In this document: positions 17,828 through 25,238 of the stretch, piece by piece
How the letters are laid out: every line of letters begins with the position of its first letter
How positions within the stretch are numbered: position 1 is the first letter of the stretch
Notes under the pieces: generated by a model
Told to the model about the DNA's origin: nothing
Database searches by the model: none
What the model saw: the letters and a program-made list of their open reading frames with translations, nothing else
DNA from: Aureliella helgolandensis
GTDB lineage: Bacteria; Planctomycetota; Planctomycetia; Pirellulales; Pirellulaceae
Direction: 5' to 3'
NCBI RefSeq assembly: GCF_007752135.1
Contig: NZ_CP036298.1
Coordinates: 310,001-374,000 of the forward strand
Length of the DNA: 64,000 nt
Made by a program: the position numbers and the translations under genes

Positions 17828-18495
17828 TGCAGGGTACTCCTGTTCCAGGCTCGAAGCGCATTGCCGATGGCCGCGGTTGTCCAATCCCTTTGGTTGAGGA
17901 TCAAGACGCTAGGCTCCGCTTCTGTGACGGCTTGTTGGATATCGGCTAGCCCAGAAATCTGGACGGCACGTAGCTCTTGATGCTGGCTGCGTAGGCAGGC
18001 CACTTGCGCCGCAAAGGGCTGGTCGGTGCACCATAATGCTCGATGTGCTGGGTGGTGGATATGAAGTTCGATTTGCGAAAGATCGGCCTTCGTTGCTTGA
18101 GTTGATCTGCAAAAATCGCCGCCGGCCTGTGCAACTTGACTGGCTAGGTGCTGTTCCATTTCAGCTGGAGCTAGGACGAGCAACTGCGATGGGGGACCGG
18201 ACTGTGGGGTGGAAGCTGGCTTCGATCGCAAAAGCTGTACGTTCCGTTGACGCAATTCGTCCTGAACCGCAGGGGTTACTACCGCTTGCGGAGGAACTTG
18301 AACGGTTTGAATGCCATCCAACCGCCCCCGCAGTGACTCCAGTGTCACCAGCGAGTGGGCGAGCTCCAACGTTGAGCTGGACACTGTTGAGGGGGCGTTG
18401 GGCAATGGATCTTGCGCCGCTCCAGCACTCATCGAACGCACTCGCTCAATCACGGTGCGCACGATAATGTCAATTTGTGCTGCGGTTAATTCCAT
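17824..18495 (-). CDS. Microcompartment operon protein of unknown function with N-terminal encapsulation-like helix
   Basis: I do not recognise this 223-residue protein with confidence. It opens MELTAAQIDIIVRTVIERVRSM, a short amphipathic helix of the type that targets cargo into shells (compare the aldehyde dehydrogenase of the same operon), then has a Ser/Pro/Ala-rich linker. The C-terminal half (about 100-223) looks like an alpha/beta domain: SQLLVLAPAEMEQHLASQV, LSQIELHIHHPAHRALWCTD, QISGLADIQQAVTEAEPSVLIL, ending in ALRAWNRS. The order HRALWCTDQPFAAQVAC then a hydrophobic strand vaguely resembles the end of RpiB/LacAB isomerases, but the active-site cysteine loop is not seen; this is only a hint. 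The gene overlaps the next shell gene and lies 7 bases after the previous one. Confidence 0.8.
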   Translation of the reverse strand: MELTAAQIDIIVRTVIERVRSMSAGAAQDPLPNAPSTVSSSTLELAHSLVTLESLRGRLDGIQTVQVPPQAVVTPAVQDELRQRNVQLLRSKPASTPQSGPPSQLLVLAPAEMEQHLASQVAQAGGDFCRSTQATKADLSQIELHIHHPAHRALWCTDQPFAAQVACLRSQHQELRAVQISGLADIQQAVTEAEPSVLILNQRDWTTAAIGNALRAWNRSTLQ

Positions 18496-18502
18496 GGCGG
18501 CT

Positions 18503-18763
18503 TCAATTGTCCACGAGGCCTAGAACGGCCCAACGGATCGGGGAATTTTCGACTCCGAACATTTCACGAATGGCCCCACCGTCACTGGTGAGCATGACTC
18601 GATCGCCTATACCGGCCCCGAATCGATCTACGGCCAGGGTCAGCGCGCCGTCGGCCGAGACTCCATCGGCGAGCAGCGGTTGGGCCACTAGCAGCTTGTG
18701 AGTCTCCAGCGTCCGGTGCTTGACGGTAGATTGGGTCGTTCCGACGATCATTGCGACTTGCAT
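18503..18763 (-). CDS. BMC-P shell protein (EutN/CcmL family), second copy
   Basis: The 86-residue protein is a compact EutN/CcmL-type pentamer subunit, close to the usual length: it opens MQVAMIVGTTQSTVKHRTLE, has KLLVAQPLLADGVS and the central VDRFGAGIGDRVMLTSDGGA, and ends SPIRWAVLGLVDN. The conserved pattern LDxxGAGxGdxVxxxxG is clear. It lies 12 bases behind the aldehyde dehydrogenase gene, inside the operon. Confidence 0.9.
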   Translation of the reverse strand: MQVAMIVGTTQSTVKHRTLETHKLLVAQPLLADGVSADGALTLAVDRFGAGIGDRVMLTSDGGAIREMFGVENSPIRWAVLGLVDN

Positions 18764-18775
18764 GTTGCGATTTTC

Positions 18776-20221
18776 CTAGCGGGTGCCGGGATCTCCTAGG
18801 ATCCACAGGTCGTCGATCAGGCTGCAGCGTCGCTCGCGGGTGAAGGTCATGGGACTGGTCACGCCCTCACCTGTTGGACCGGCGATCGAGAAGGAGATGT
18901 ATCCCTCGCCACCGAGGCCCAGTGAGGCCATGCAAGGACCGTTTTTCACAAATAGGGTCGTATCCATGGCACGCGCCATCTTGGTCATGTTGTGGACATC
19001 GCGCGAGTGAATAATGCTGGTGTGGCGGTAGCCGTGTTCGTAATGCTGGGCCAGTTCGATGCCGTGGTCGATATCGCGGCAGCGGACGAAGGGGAGGAAG
19101 GGCATCATCTGCTCAATCGACACAAATGGATGCTCCTCTCGAGTCTCGCCGTACAGCAATTCAGTGCTGGGAGCGACCGTCACACCGGCAGCGGCCGCCA
19201 GCTTGACGGCGTCTTGCCCAAGCAGAGCTTTGGTGGGTGCTAGGTGTCGGTCTTCCCCTACCTCTTGGAAGGCCGCCGAGGTGAGCTGGGCAATCTGAGC
19301 TTGGTTCAGTGGAACGGCTCCAGCACGCTGCATGGCAGCCATCATGGCATCGAAAACCGACTCGACGACAAACACTTCCTTCTCGGCAATGCACAGCAGG
19401 TTGTTGTCGAAGGATGCACCTTGGATAATGCACCGCGCGGCGCGATCCAGGTCAGCCGTTTCATCCACGACTACGGGAGGATTTCCAGGGCCGGCCACGA
19501 TGGCACGCTTGCCGCTATTGAGGGCGGCACGGGCGACCGCTGGTCCACCGGTTACGCAAATTAACGCTACATCGCGGTTGCCGAAGATCGCGGCGGCCGA
19601 TTCAAGTGTCGGTTCGCGGATCACGCAAATGAGGTTATCGATACCGATATCGTCGTAGATGGCTTGATTGAATCGTCGCACACCCTCGGCGGCTACCTTG
19701 CGGCCACTGGGGTGCGGATTGACCACCAGGGTGTTGCCACCAGCAATCATGCTGACGGCATTACCGGTAATCGTGGGCAGCGAGTGAGTTACCGGAGTGA
19801 TGCATCCGATTACTCCAAACGGCGCATGTTCGATAACAGCCAATCCGCGGTCGCCGCTGAAGGCTTGGGTCGTCAAGAACTCGGTTCCAGGAGCTAGTTT
19901 ACCGAGGCTTTCAAGTTTGGCGATTTTGTGGTCCAAACGCCCGACTTTAGTTTCGTTCATTTCCATCGTGCCGAGCTCGACGCGCTGGTCGATCGAAATG
20001 CGGCGAATATGGTCAATCGCTTTTTTGCGGTCTTCCATGGGGCGTGAACGAAGTTGTTCGAAGGCATAGCGAGCGGCGGCAACGGCCTTATCCGCGCAAT
20101 CAAATTGTCCGAAGCGTCCAGCTTCCGCTCCATGGCTGTGGCCTGGTTGGCTACCTTGTCCACGAACTTCTTGCAGGACTTGGGACACGACGCTTCGTAT
20201 GAGATCTTCGTTGATTTGCAT
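18776..20221 (-). CDS. CoA-acylating aldehyde dehydrogenase (PduP/EutE type) with N-terminal encapsulation helix
   Basis: The 481-residue enzyme is of the PduP/EutE group that oxidises an aldehyde to the acyl-CoA with NAD+. The catalytic cysteine is in FDNNLLCIAEK (Cys277), preceded by GGPAVARAALNSGKRAIVAG for the cofactor. The first helix QINEDLIRSVVSQVLQEV, followed by a Gly/His/Ser linker, is a typical encapsulation peptide. This decides the start: ATG at 20219-20221, although the frame is open 57 bases further. In this pathway the likely substrate is lactaldehyde, giving lactyl-CoA (inferred from the aldolase partner). Confidence 0.92.
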   Translation of the reverse strand: MQINEDLIRSVVSQVLQEVRGQGSQPGHSHGAEAGRFGQFDCADKAVAAARYAFEQLRSRPMEDRKKAIDHIRRISIDQRVELGTMEMNETKVGRLDHKIAKLESLGKLAPGTEFLTTQAFSGDRGLAVIEHAPFGVIGCITPVTHSLPTITGNAVSMIAGGNTLVVNPHPSGRKVAAEGVRRFNQAIYDDIGIDNLICVIREPTLESAAAIFGNRDVALICVTGGPAVARAALNSGKRAIVAGPGNPPVVVDETADLDRAARCIIQGASFDNNLLCIAEKEVFVVESVFDAMMAAMQRAGAVPLNQAQIAQLTSAAFQEVGEDRHLAPTKALLGQDAVKLAAAAGVTVAPSTELLYGETREEHPFVSIEQMMPFLPFVRCRDIDHGIELAQHYEHGYRHTSIIHSRDVHNMTKMARAMDTTLFVKNGPCMASLGLGGEGYISFSIAGPTGEGVTSPMTFTRERRCSLIDDLWILGDPGTR

Positions 20222-20274
20222 GTTCTTAACTATCTTGTGTTTGGACTCTTGGGTGGATGGCATCCGTGGCGAGT

Positions 20275-20589
20275 TCAATTGGATTTGCGATTGTAGACGT
20301 CTTGTTTTTCAATATTGACCGAGTCCACAATCCCAATGACGACACAGTCGATTGGTAGTTTCTGAGTTTCGGGCGTAAAGCGAGCGCTGCTGCCTTGGAC
20401 GATCAAGACGAAGTCGTTGACGCCAGCGCCCAGGGTGTCGACCGCTACAAAAGTACGCCCCGTAGTGACCAGTTGATCGCGCTTGTTGGATTCGAGCCGA
20501 TAGGGTTCGACAACCAGCAGTTTTTGACCGCGCATTGAATCGACCTTGGTGGTCGAAATGATCGATCCGGTTACTTTGGCAACAAACAT
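20275..20589 (-). CDS. BMC-P shell protein (EutN/CcmL family), first copy
   Basis: The 104-residue protein starts MFVAKVTGSIISTTKVDSM and has the EutN/CcmL core KLLVVEPYRL, VAVDTLGAGVNDFVLIVQGSSAR and VVIGIVDSVNI. The VDxLGAG signature is the best of the three copies. The start at 20587-20589 is chosen because the family begins exactly here; 23 extra codons upstream cover an RNA hairpin. Gap to the next gene is 53 bases. Confidence 0.92.
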   Translation of the reverse strand: MFVAKVTGSIISTTKVDSMRGQKLLVVEPYRLESNKRDQLVTTGRTFVAVDTLGAGVNDFVLIVQGSSARFTPETQKLPIDCVVIGIVDSVNIEKQDVYNRKSN

Positions 20590-20608
20590 ACTTCGGTACC
20601 TTGAAAAT

Positions 20609-20647
20609 GCTCTCCCGCCGTACGGCGGTGGGTAGGACTGGGAGAGC
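20609..20647 (-). promoter_or_regulatory. Stem-loop in the leader of the first BMC-P gene
   Basis: gctctccc (20609-20616) pairs with gggagagc (20640-20647), and the palindrome ccgccgtacggcgg (20615-20628) competes with or nests in it. It lies between the kinase stop and the BMC-P start. Possible roles are RNA stability, attenuation or control of shell-protein dosage. Confidence 0.45.
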
Positions 20648-20674
20648 AAGGCTTTCATTTTGTGCGCTGGGAAA

Positions 20675-21880
20675 CTAAGCCAGAGCGGCGACCGTCTGGC
20701 GGGCTACAATCAACTCTTCGTTCGTCGGTAGAACCCAAATTTGAGTTCGGTTGGTACCATCGTCGATGCGCGTTTCGCTACTTCGGGTGGCAGCATTTTT
20801 CGGTTCGTCGAGGGCCAGCCCCAGTTCTTGCAAACCGGCACACACGGCGGTTCGAATACTGGCTCCGTTCTCACCGATTCCACCGGTGAAGACCAAGGCA
20901 TCGCATCCGCCCAAGGCGACCAGCATGCCACCGAATTGTCTGCGGATTTCAGCCACGTAGACATCGAGAGCAAGTTGGGCATCGGCATTGCCATTCTGAG
21001 CGGCCGATTCCAGGTCACGAATGTCACCACTGATTCCGCCGGAGAGGCCGAGCAGGCCTGCTTCGCTGGACAGTGCTGCCAGTATTTCCTCTAGGTTCTT
21101 GCCGGTGTGCTGCATGAGCATTGGCAGACAGAATGGATCGAGGTCACCGACGCGATTGTTTTGAGGCAATCCCGTTTGAGGACTCATGCCCATCGTGGTG
21201 GCCACACTCTTGCCGCTTTGGATGGCGCATAGACTACTGGAGCCCCCGAGGTGGCACGAAATGACTCGCGCATCGGACCGCTTCAGGATTTCGGCGCTTC
21301 TTGTAGCGATATATCGATGACTTGCACCGTGGAATCCCCATTTGCGAATCGGCAACGCTTCGGCCCAGGCTTTAGGAAGGGCGTAGTGGTGCCGCGCGGC
21401 GGGTATCGTCTGGTGAAAATCCGTTTCGAAGGCAGCTACCAGGGCGATGTCGGGAACCGTTGAAGCCAACAATCGCATTGCCGCCAAGTAGGGCGGATTG
21501 TGCGCTGGCGCAACCGAGCTGACCTCTTCCATGGCATCCAGCACTTCGTCGTTGATGCGAAAGACGCCTTGGAAACGTCCTCCATGCACCGCTTTGAATC
21601 CGATCGCAGCGATCTCTTCTGGCCCCGTCAGGCAACCGTTGTCTGGGTCCGTGAGCTGCTGAATGCAAGCGCGGACTGCGACTCCGTGATGGGGGACTTC
21701 CAGCTCCATCTTTCCTTGGAACTCTCCAATTTCTACCGAACAAGGGCTGCTCGGTGAACCGATGCGTTCTACACCACCCCGCGCGAGTTGCTGCGCGGGC
21801 TGCCCAGACAATTCTGGAGTCATGTCGAACAAGCGGTATTTGAAGCTTGTAGAGCCTAAGTTGGCGACGAGAACCTTCAT
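20675..21880 (-). CDS. ackA: Acetate kinase family protein
   Basis: The 401-residue protein has the acetate kinase (ASKHA) fold: MKVLVANLGSTSFKYRLFDM at the start, KAVHGGRF, ETDFHQTIPAARHHYALP, KWGFHGASHRYIA, FTGGIGENGASIR and a closing LPTNEELIVA. Two nucleotide/substrate loops differ from ordinary AckA: HLGGSSSLCAI replaces HLGNGAS and TGLPQNNRVGDLDPF replaces EGLMMGTRSGDIDP. In the pathway it would turn the acyl phosphate made by PduL into the acid plus ATP; with lactaldehyde as the source this would be lactyl phosphate. No encapsulation helix is visible, as expected for an enzyme outside the shell. Confidence 0.9.
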   Translation of the reverse strand: MKVLVANLGSTSFKYRLFDMTPELSGQPAQQLARGGVERIGSPSSPCSVEIGEFQGKMELEVPHHGVAVRACIQQLTDPDNGCLTGPEEIAAIGFKAVHGGRFQGVFRINDEVLDAMEEVSSVAPAHNPPYLAAMRLLASTVPDIALVAAFETDFHQTIPAARHHYALPKAWAEALPIRKWGFHGASHRYIATRSAEILKRSDARVISCHLGGSSSLCAIQSGKSVATTMGMSPQTGLPQNNRVGDLDPFCLPMLMQHTGKNLEEILAALSSEAGLLGLSGGISGDIRDLESAAQNGNADAQLALDVYVAEIRRQFGGMLVALGGCDALVFTGGIGENGASIRTAVCAGLQELGLALDEPKNAATRSSETRIDDGTNRTQIWVLPTNEELIVARQTVAALA

Positions 21881-21972
21881 CCCTGCTCCTGCTTGGGGGT
21901 GTTGTAATGCGTCAACGGGGACCGCATGCTTAGCTAGGCCAAGCTGGCTGGCACCCGTTGCCGAGGATCGCT

Positions 21973-22302
21973 CTAGCCGAAAAAAGCGGTGGCAAGTCCT
22001 TCAGCGGGACGAGCGATGATGTGACTGCTCACAAGATCACCTGCTTGCGAAGCGGCGCTGGCACCTGCCTCGACGGCTGCACGAACGCTACCGACATCGC
22101 CGCTGACGACCGTGGTGACCAGTCCACCGCCGATATCGATTCGCTTAACGATTTCTACGTTGGCTGCCTTGACCATCGCGTCGGTCGCTTCGACCAAAGC
22201 CAGGAGTCCCTTGGTTTCAATTAGTCCAATTGCTTGTTGCATGTTCTTTAAGCCTGTTGCTGGAGCGGAAGGGGGCTGCCCTTCATTTAACTGATTGTTC
22301 AT
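21973..22302 (-). CDS. BMC-H shell protein with N-terminal extension
   Basis: The 109-residue protein has the BMC hexamer domain (Pfam 00936): QAIGLIETKGLLALVEATDAMVKAANVEI, RIDIGGGLVTTVVSGDVGSVRAAVEAGA and HIIARPAE. The pore loop is DIGGG. An 18-residue Asn/Gln/Pro extension (MNNQLNEGQPPSAPATGL) precedes the domain. It follows the other BMC-H gene by 58 bases. Confidence 0.93.
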   Translation of the reverse strand: MNNQLNEGQPPSAPATGLKNMQQAIGLIETKGLLALVEATDAMVKAANVEIVKRIDIGGGLVTTVVSGDVGSVRAAVEAGASAASQAGDLVSSHIIARPAEGLATAFFG

Positions 22303-22360
22303 TGTGCTATTTGTCTTGTGATCGATTGGGCGAAGCGACTGTGGTAGTCGCGGGGGTCGC

Positions 22361-22645
22361 CTAGCCGCCGACGTTCAAAATCTTGGATAGGTCTTCGTGA
22401 GGGCGGGCGATGACTTGCACGCTCACCACTTCACCGACTCGTCCGGCAGCTGCTGCACCGGCATCCGTGGCTGCTTTTACAGCCGCTACGTCACCTGCAA
22501 CAAACGCCGAGACCAAGCCGTTGCCGACTTTGTCCCATCCTAAAAACTGCACATTGGCAGCTTTCATCATTGCATCGACAGCTTCAACCAGGGTTACAAA
22601 ACCCTTGGTTTCAATCATTCCCAACGCTTCCGAAATCTTTGCCAT
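22361..22645 (-). CDS. BMC-H shell protein
   Basis: The 94-residue protein is a plain BMC hexamer domain: [28 protein letters not shown], then the pore loop KVGNG ([21 protein letters not shown]) and VIARPHEDL at the end. The ATG at 22643-22645 is chosen over the further open frame because a GAGGAG ribosome site lies about ten bases upstream and the family starts here. It should form the main facet tile. Confidence 0.94.
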   Translation of the reverse strand: MAKISEALGMIETKGFVTLVEAVDAMMKAANVQFLGWDKVGNGLVSAFVAGDVAAVKAATDAGAAAAGRVGEVVSVQVIARPHEDLSKILNVGG

Positions 22646-22722
22646 GTTCGATTTTCTCCTCGCTTTTGGCATGAGTAATTCAGCCCCGTAGGGCTGCGTT
22701 AAAGTTTAGTGGTCGGTGCGCG

Positions 22723-23430
22723 CTAGTGCCCTTTGCACTTGCAGTCACCTTGGGGTTTCAGTTCAATTGAGGTGGCCGCGTCTAGATTGCACGCGTTGCC
22801 TTCGTCGGTATCGATGTGGACCTCCAGCTTGGCCGCCTTATCGGCGCGCACCAGCAAGTCGTCAAACGATACACTGCAGTCGGGACTCGAGACTTTCAAG
22901 GTCATCAAGTCTCCGTTTTCGACGCCATAGTAGGCTGCCTCTTCGAAGCTCATGTGGACGTGACGGGCAGCGCGAATTACACCTTCGGAAAGCTCGACGG
23001 CGCCGGCGGGGCCTACCAGGACGCAGCCTGGCGTGCCTTGGATCTTCCCCGAGTGACGCACGGGAGCTTGGATGCCCAGGGAAATCGCATCGGTGAGCGC
23101 GAGTTCGACTTGGCTAAACGACCGCGTCGGTCCCAAGACGCGAACTTCAGGAAGCATCCGTTTGCGTGGGCCGACAATCATGACCGTTTCTTTGGCCGCA
23201 TAGAATCCGTCTTGGAAAAGATCCTTTCCGGGCGTAAGCGTGTGCCCCTTGCCGAATAGTTGCTCCACGTGGGCGTCGGTCAGATGAACATGCCGAGCCG
23301 AAATGCTAACGCGCAATTCTGGCTTGACTGCCAATGGTGGTGATTGGATACCACTGGCTTGTGCGACGCGACCAACGATCTGACGCACTAAACTCTCGAC
23401 GTATTGCCTGTCGGCGGTGTGAGTGGGCAT
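22723..23430 (-). CDS. pduL: PduL-type phosphate acyltransferase
   Basis: The 235-residue enzyme converts acyl-CoA and phosphate to acyl phosphate and CoA inside the shell. Both half-barrel PduL signatures with zinc-binding histidines are present: ISARHVHLT in the first half and RAARHVHMS in the second, with GPRKRMLPEVRVLGP and GPAGAVEL between. The N-terminus YVESLVRQIVGRVAQA is an encapsulation-type helix, which supports the ATG at 23428-23430; the frame is open 99 bases further but that part overlaps the regulator gene. The His/Cys-rich end (DCKCKGH) is unusual. Confidence 0.92.
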   Translation of the reverse strand: MPTHTADRQYVESLVRQIVGRVAQASGIQSPPLAVKPELRVSISARHVHLTDAHVEQLFGKGHTLTPGKDLFQDGFYAAKETVMIVGPRKRMLPEVRVLGPTRSFSQVELALTDAISLGIQAPVRHSGKIQGTPGCVLVGPAGAVELSEGVIRAARHVHMSFEEAAYYGVENGDLMTLKVSSPDCSVSFDDLLVRADKAAKLEVHIDTDEGNACNLDAATSIELKPQGDCKCKGH

Positions 23431-23461
23431 GATGCAAAATTTCTTTGAGGTTGCTAGGTGC

Positions 23462-24310
23462 TCAATTGTCTTTCGGTGTTTCGTTCTCTGGCGCGGTGGT
23501 CCCGCCCACTTGGTTCGCCAGATCGGCATGTTCTGGATCGCTACCAGCCAACACCAGCTCCACGCCTGCGTCGAGCAGATGGTTCTGCCACTCTTCGCTC
23601 AAATCGTCGTCGCTAACTACCACGTGCACCTTATGCAAGCCGCACAATCGCGCCAGTGAGCATTTGCCGAACTTACTACTATCGGCCACGATGACGGTGC
23701 GGTCGGCACAGTCCATCATCGCTCGCTCGGTTTCCACCAGCAGCAAATTGCTGTTGTAGAAACCGCGGCGGTCCGCGCCCGCAATGCTCAAGACGGCTGT
23801 CTGGACATTCAGACTACTGAGCATCTCGTTGGCGTAGGGGCCGAGCGAAACGCCAGTCCGGCTGTGCACGTATCCACCAAGTAGAACCAGATCGATCTGG
23901 TCGCTGGCGGCGTACAGGTTGGCGAGTGGTAGGGAGTTGGTCACCACCTGTAACGGGCGTCCTACCAACTGCTTGGCCAACTCGTACGTGGTGCTGCCCC
24001 CGTCGAGCAGTAGGGTGTCGTGATTCTCTACCAGCTTACTTGCCGCTACGGCGATCCGTCTCTTCTTTTCCCATTGTTCCGCGCGGCGGGTCTCAAACAC
24101 TCCCAGCGACGAGGTCGGGCCAGTGGAAAAAACCCCACCATGGGTCCGCTTCGCCTCCCCCTCCGCTTCCAGGAAATCCAAGTCCCGACGAATGGTCGAT
24201 TCACTGACATCCAAACTTGAACGCAGATCGGGGATCGACACAAAGCCTTGGCTTCGGATTAGCTCCCGGAGCTTGAGTCTTCTCAGGTCGGTGGCGGCCC
24301 CGTTGCTCAA
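23462..24310 (-). CDS. DeoR family transcriptional regulator of the microcompartment operon
   Basis: The 282-residue protein has the DeoR/GlpR layout: an N-terminal winged helix (LKLRELIRSQGFVSIPDL, then SESTIRRDLDFLEAEG and KRTHGGVF) and a DeoRC sugar-phosphate sensor domain (LLLDGGSTTYELA, TNSLPLANLYA, LVLLGGYVHSRTGVSLGP, VIVADSSKFG). The family is usually a repressor relieved by a phosphorylated sugar, here probably a fuculose- or rhamnulose-phosphate or dihydroxyacetone phosphate. It is the first gene of the operon, 31 bases before pduL, so it likely controls itself and the ten genes after it. Confidence 0.92.
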   Translation of the reverse strand: MSNGAATDLRRLKLRELIRSQGFVSIPDLRSSLDVSESTIRRDLDFLEAEGEAKRTHGGVFSTGPTSSLGVFETRRAEQWEKKRRIAVAASKLVENHDTLLLDGGSTTYELAKQLVGRPLQVVTNSLPLANLYAASDQIDLVLLGGYVHSRTGVSLGPYANEMLSSLNVQTAVLSIAGADRRGFYNSNLLLVETERAMMDCADRTVIVADSSKFGKCSLARLCGLHKVHVVVSDDDLSEEWQNHLLDAGVELVLAGSDPEHADLANQVGGTTAPENETPKDN

Positions 24311-24318
24311 TTTCTGTC

Positions 24319-24354
24319 ACGCAATTGGTGGTTTTGTGTCACACTGTGGTTTTG
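24319..24354. promoter_or_regulatory. Candidate operator of the microcompartment operon
   Basis: Upstream of the DeoR gene, gtggttttg occurs twice (24328-24336 and 24346-24354, 18 bases apart, so on the same helix face within two turns). Between them is an inverted repeat gtgt-c-acac (24336-24344). The position in front of an autoregulated DeoR gene suggests repressor binding; no exact promoter could be fixed. Confidence 0.35.
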
Positions 24355-24360
24355 CTACGC

Positions 24361-24656
24361 TCAAATCTACCAGCGGTTGGGAGAAATGCAATCAATAAGG
24401 CTGGGGAATTGACCTAAACCTCGCAATTTACGGTTGCTTTGAAGGCTATGTAGGGGGGTGACTGGTTTCTGTCGTCAGCCATCTACAGCCGCGTGGCTCA
24501 CCGCTCCTGGTGTTGTGCACCGTTGGACGGGGGTAGCCCGTCTTTAGCCTCAACGCGAGGGGCCCCTGGTAAAACCCGCTGTTGCGACCGCCGCCCCTAC
24601 CTGCAGGGATGCTTGGGGGCATTTTAGTGCCGCATCGCGGCGCAGCTCCTGCCCTG
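24361..24656. other. Intergenic region upstream of the microcompartment operon
   Basis: About 300 bases between the regulatory repeats and the stop of the DUF5658-like gene. It holds no supported gene. Confidence 0.4.
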
Positions 24657-25238
24657 TCAGCCGATTTCGCCAGCTAGCAGCCTGACGCTATAGATCACGA
24701 CCACTCCAACAATCACAATTCCGGTCCAGAGGATTCCGCGCGCGTATGGCAGATTGCGTCGAGCCACGATCTGGGCGGTGATGCACACGAAGGCCACCAG
24801 GATGAGCTTGAATGCAATCATGCCTCGAAAGCCCCAGTGTTGGTAGAAGTAGTCGGCAATGGGGTTCGCCTCGACTGCATGGAAGTTGAGTAGCAAGTAG
24901 GTCATGAAAATGTCGAGGACGTTCAGCAGGATGAAGTACGTCGACTCGTTCTGGAGCGGGAGTTGTTGTCGCCAGGCCGCCGTCGACTGGAGTGGCAACG
25001 CCGGCTTGGGGGAGGGCCTGCGGGGAGCACTTGCGACTTGGCGGTCGGATTCGGTCGTCTCGTTCAAGCATTGGTAGGCCTGGTCGATAAGGTCGGAAAT
25101 CCAATCTGGGGGGCCGCCAGAGCGGCTGCCGAGATTCTGGCGCGCTCGGTGGTACGCCGCTTCAATCTCGCGACGGCTGGCGCCAGGCTCAATGCCCAGT
25201 ACCCGATGTGGGGCGATCTCTAATACCTCGCGGGTCAT
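24657..25238 (-). CDS. DnaJ-like N-terminus plus DUF5658 membrane protein
   Basis: The 193-residue protein begins with a J-domain-like stretch (HRVLGIEPGASRREIEAAYHRARQ), but the HPD tripeptide needed to stimulate Hsp70 is absent. After a Pro-rich linker (about 70-90) comes a membrane domain with about three segments: YFILLNVLDIFMTYLLL, then VEANPIADYFY, AFKLILVAFVCITAQIVA and TGIVIVGVVVIYSVRLL. The LNxxDxxxTyxLL...EaNP pattern is DUF5658. Function unknown. It starts at 25236-25238 and is divergent from the arylsulfotransferase gene. Confidence 0.75.
   Translation of the reverse strand: MTREVLEIAPHRVLGIEPGASRREIEAAYHRARQNLGSRSGGPPDWISDLIDQAYQCLNETTESDRQVASAPRRPSPKPALPLQSTAAWRQQLPLQNESTYFILLNVLDIFMTYLLLNFHAVEANPIADYFYQHWGFRGMIAFKLILVAFVCITAQIVARRNLPYARGILWTGIVIVGVVVIYSVRLLAGEIG

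Noticed and set aside
15606-24310. Idea that the microcompartment is a propanediol or ethanolamine type
   Set aside because: No diol dehydratase, ethanolamine lyase, cobalamin genes or BMC-T proteins are present; the aldolase points to lactaldehyde from deoxy sugars.
24421-24656. Possible decayed gene or transposon remnant upstream of the DUF5658-like gene stop
   Set aside because: No frame carries recognisable residues and no terminal repeats could be found.
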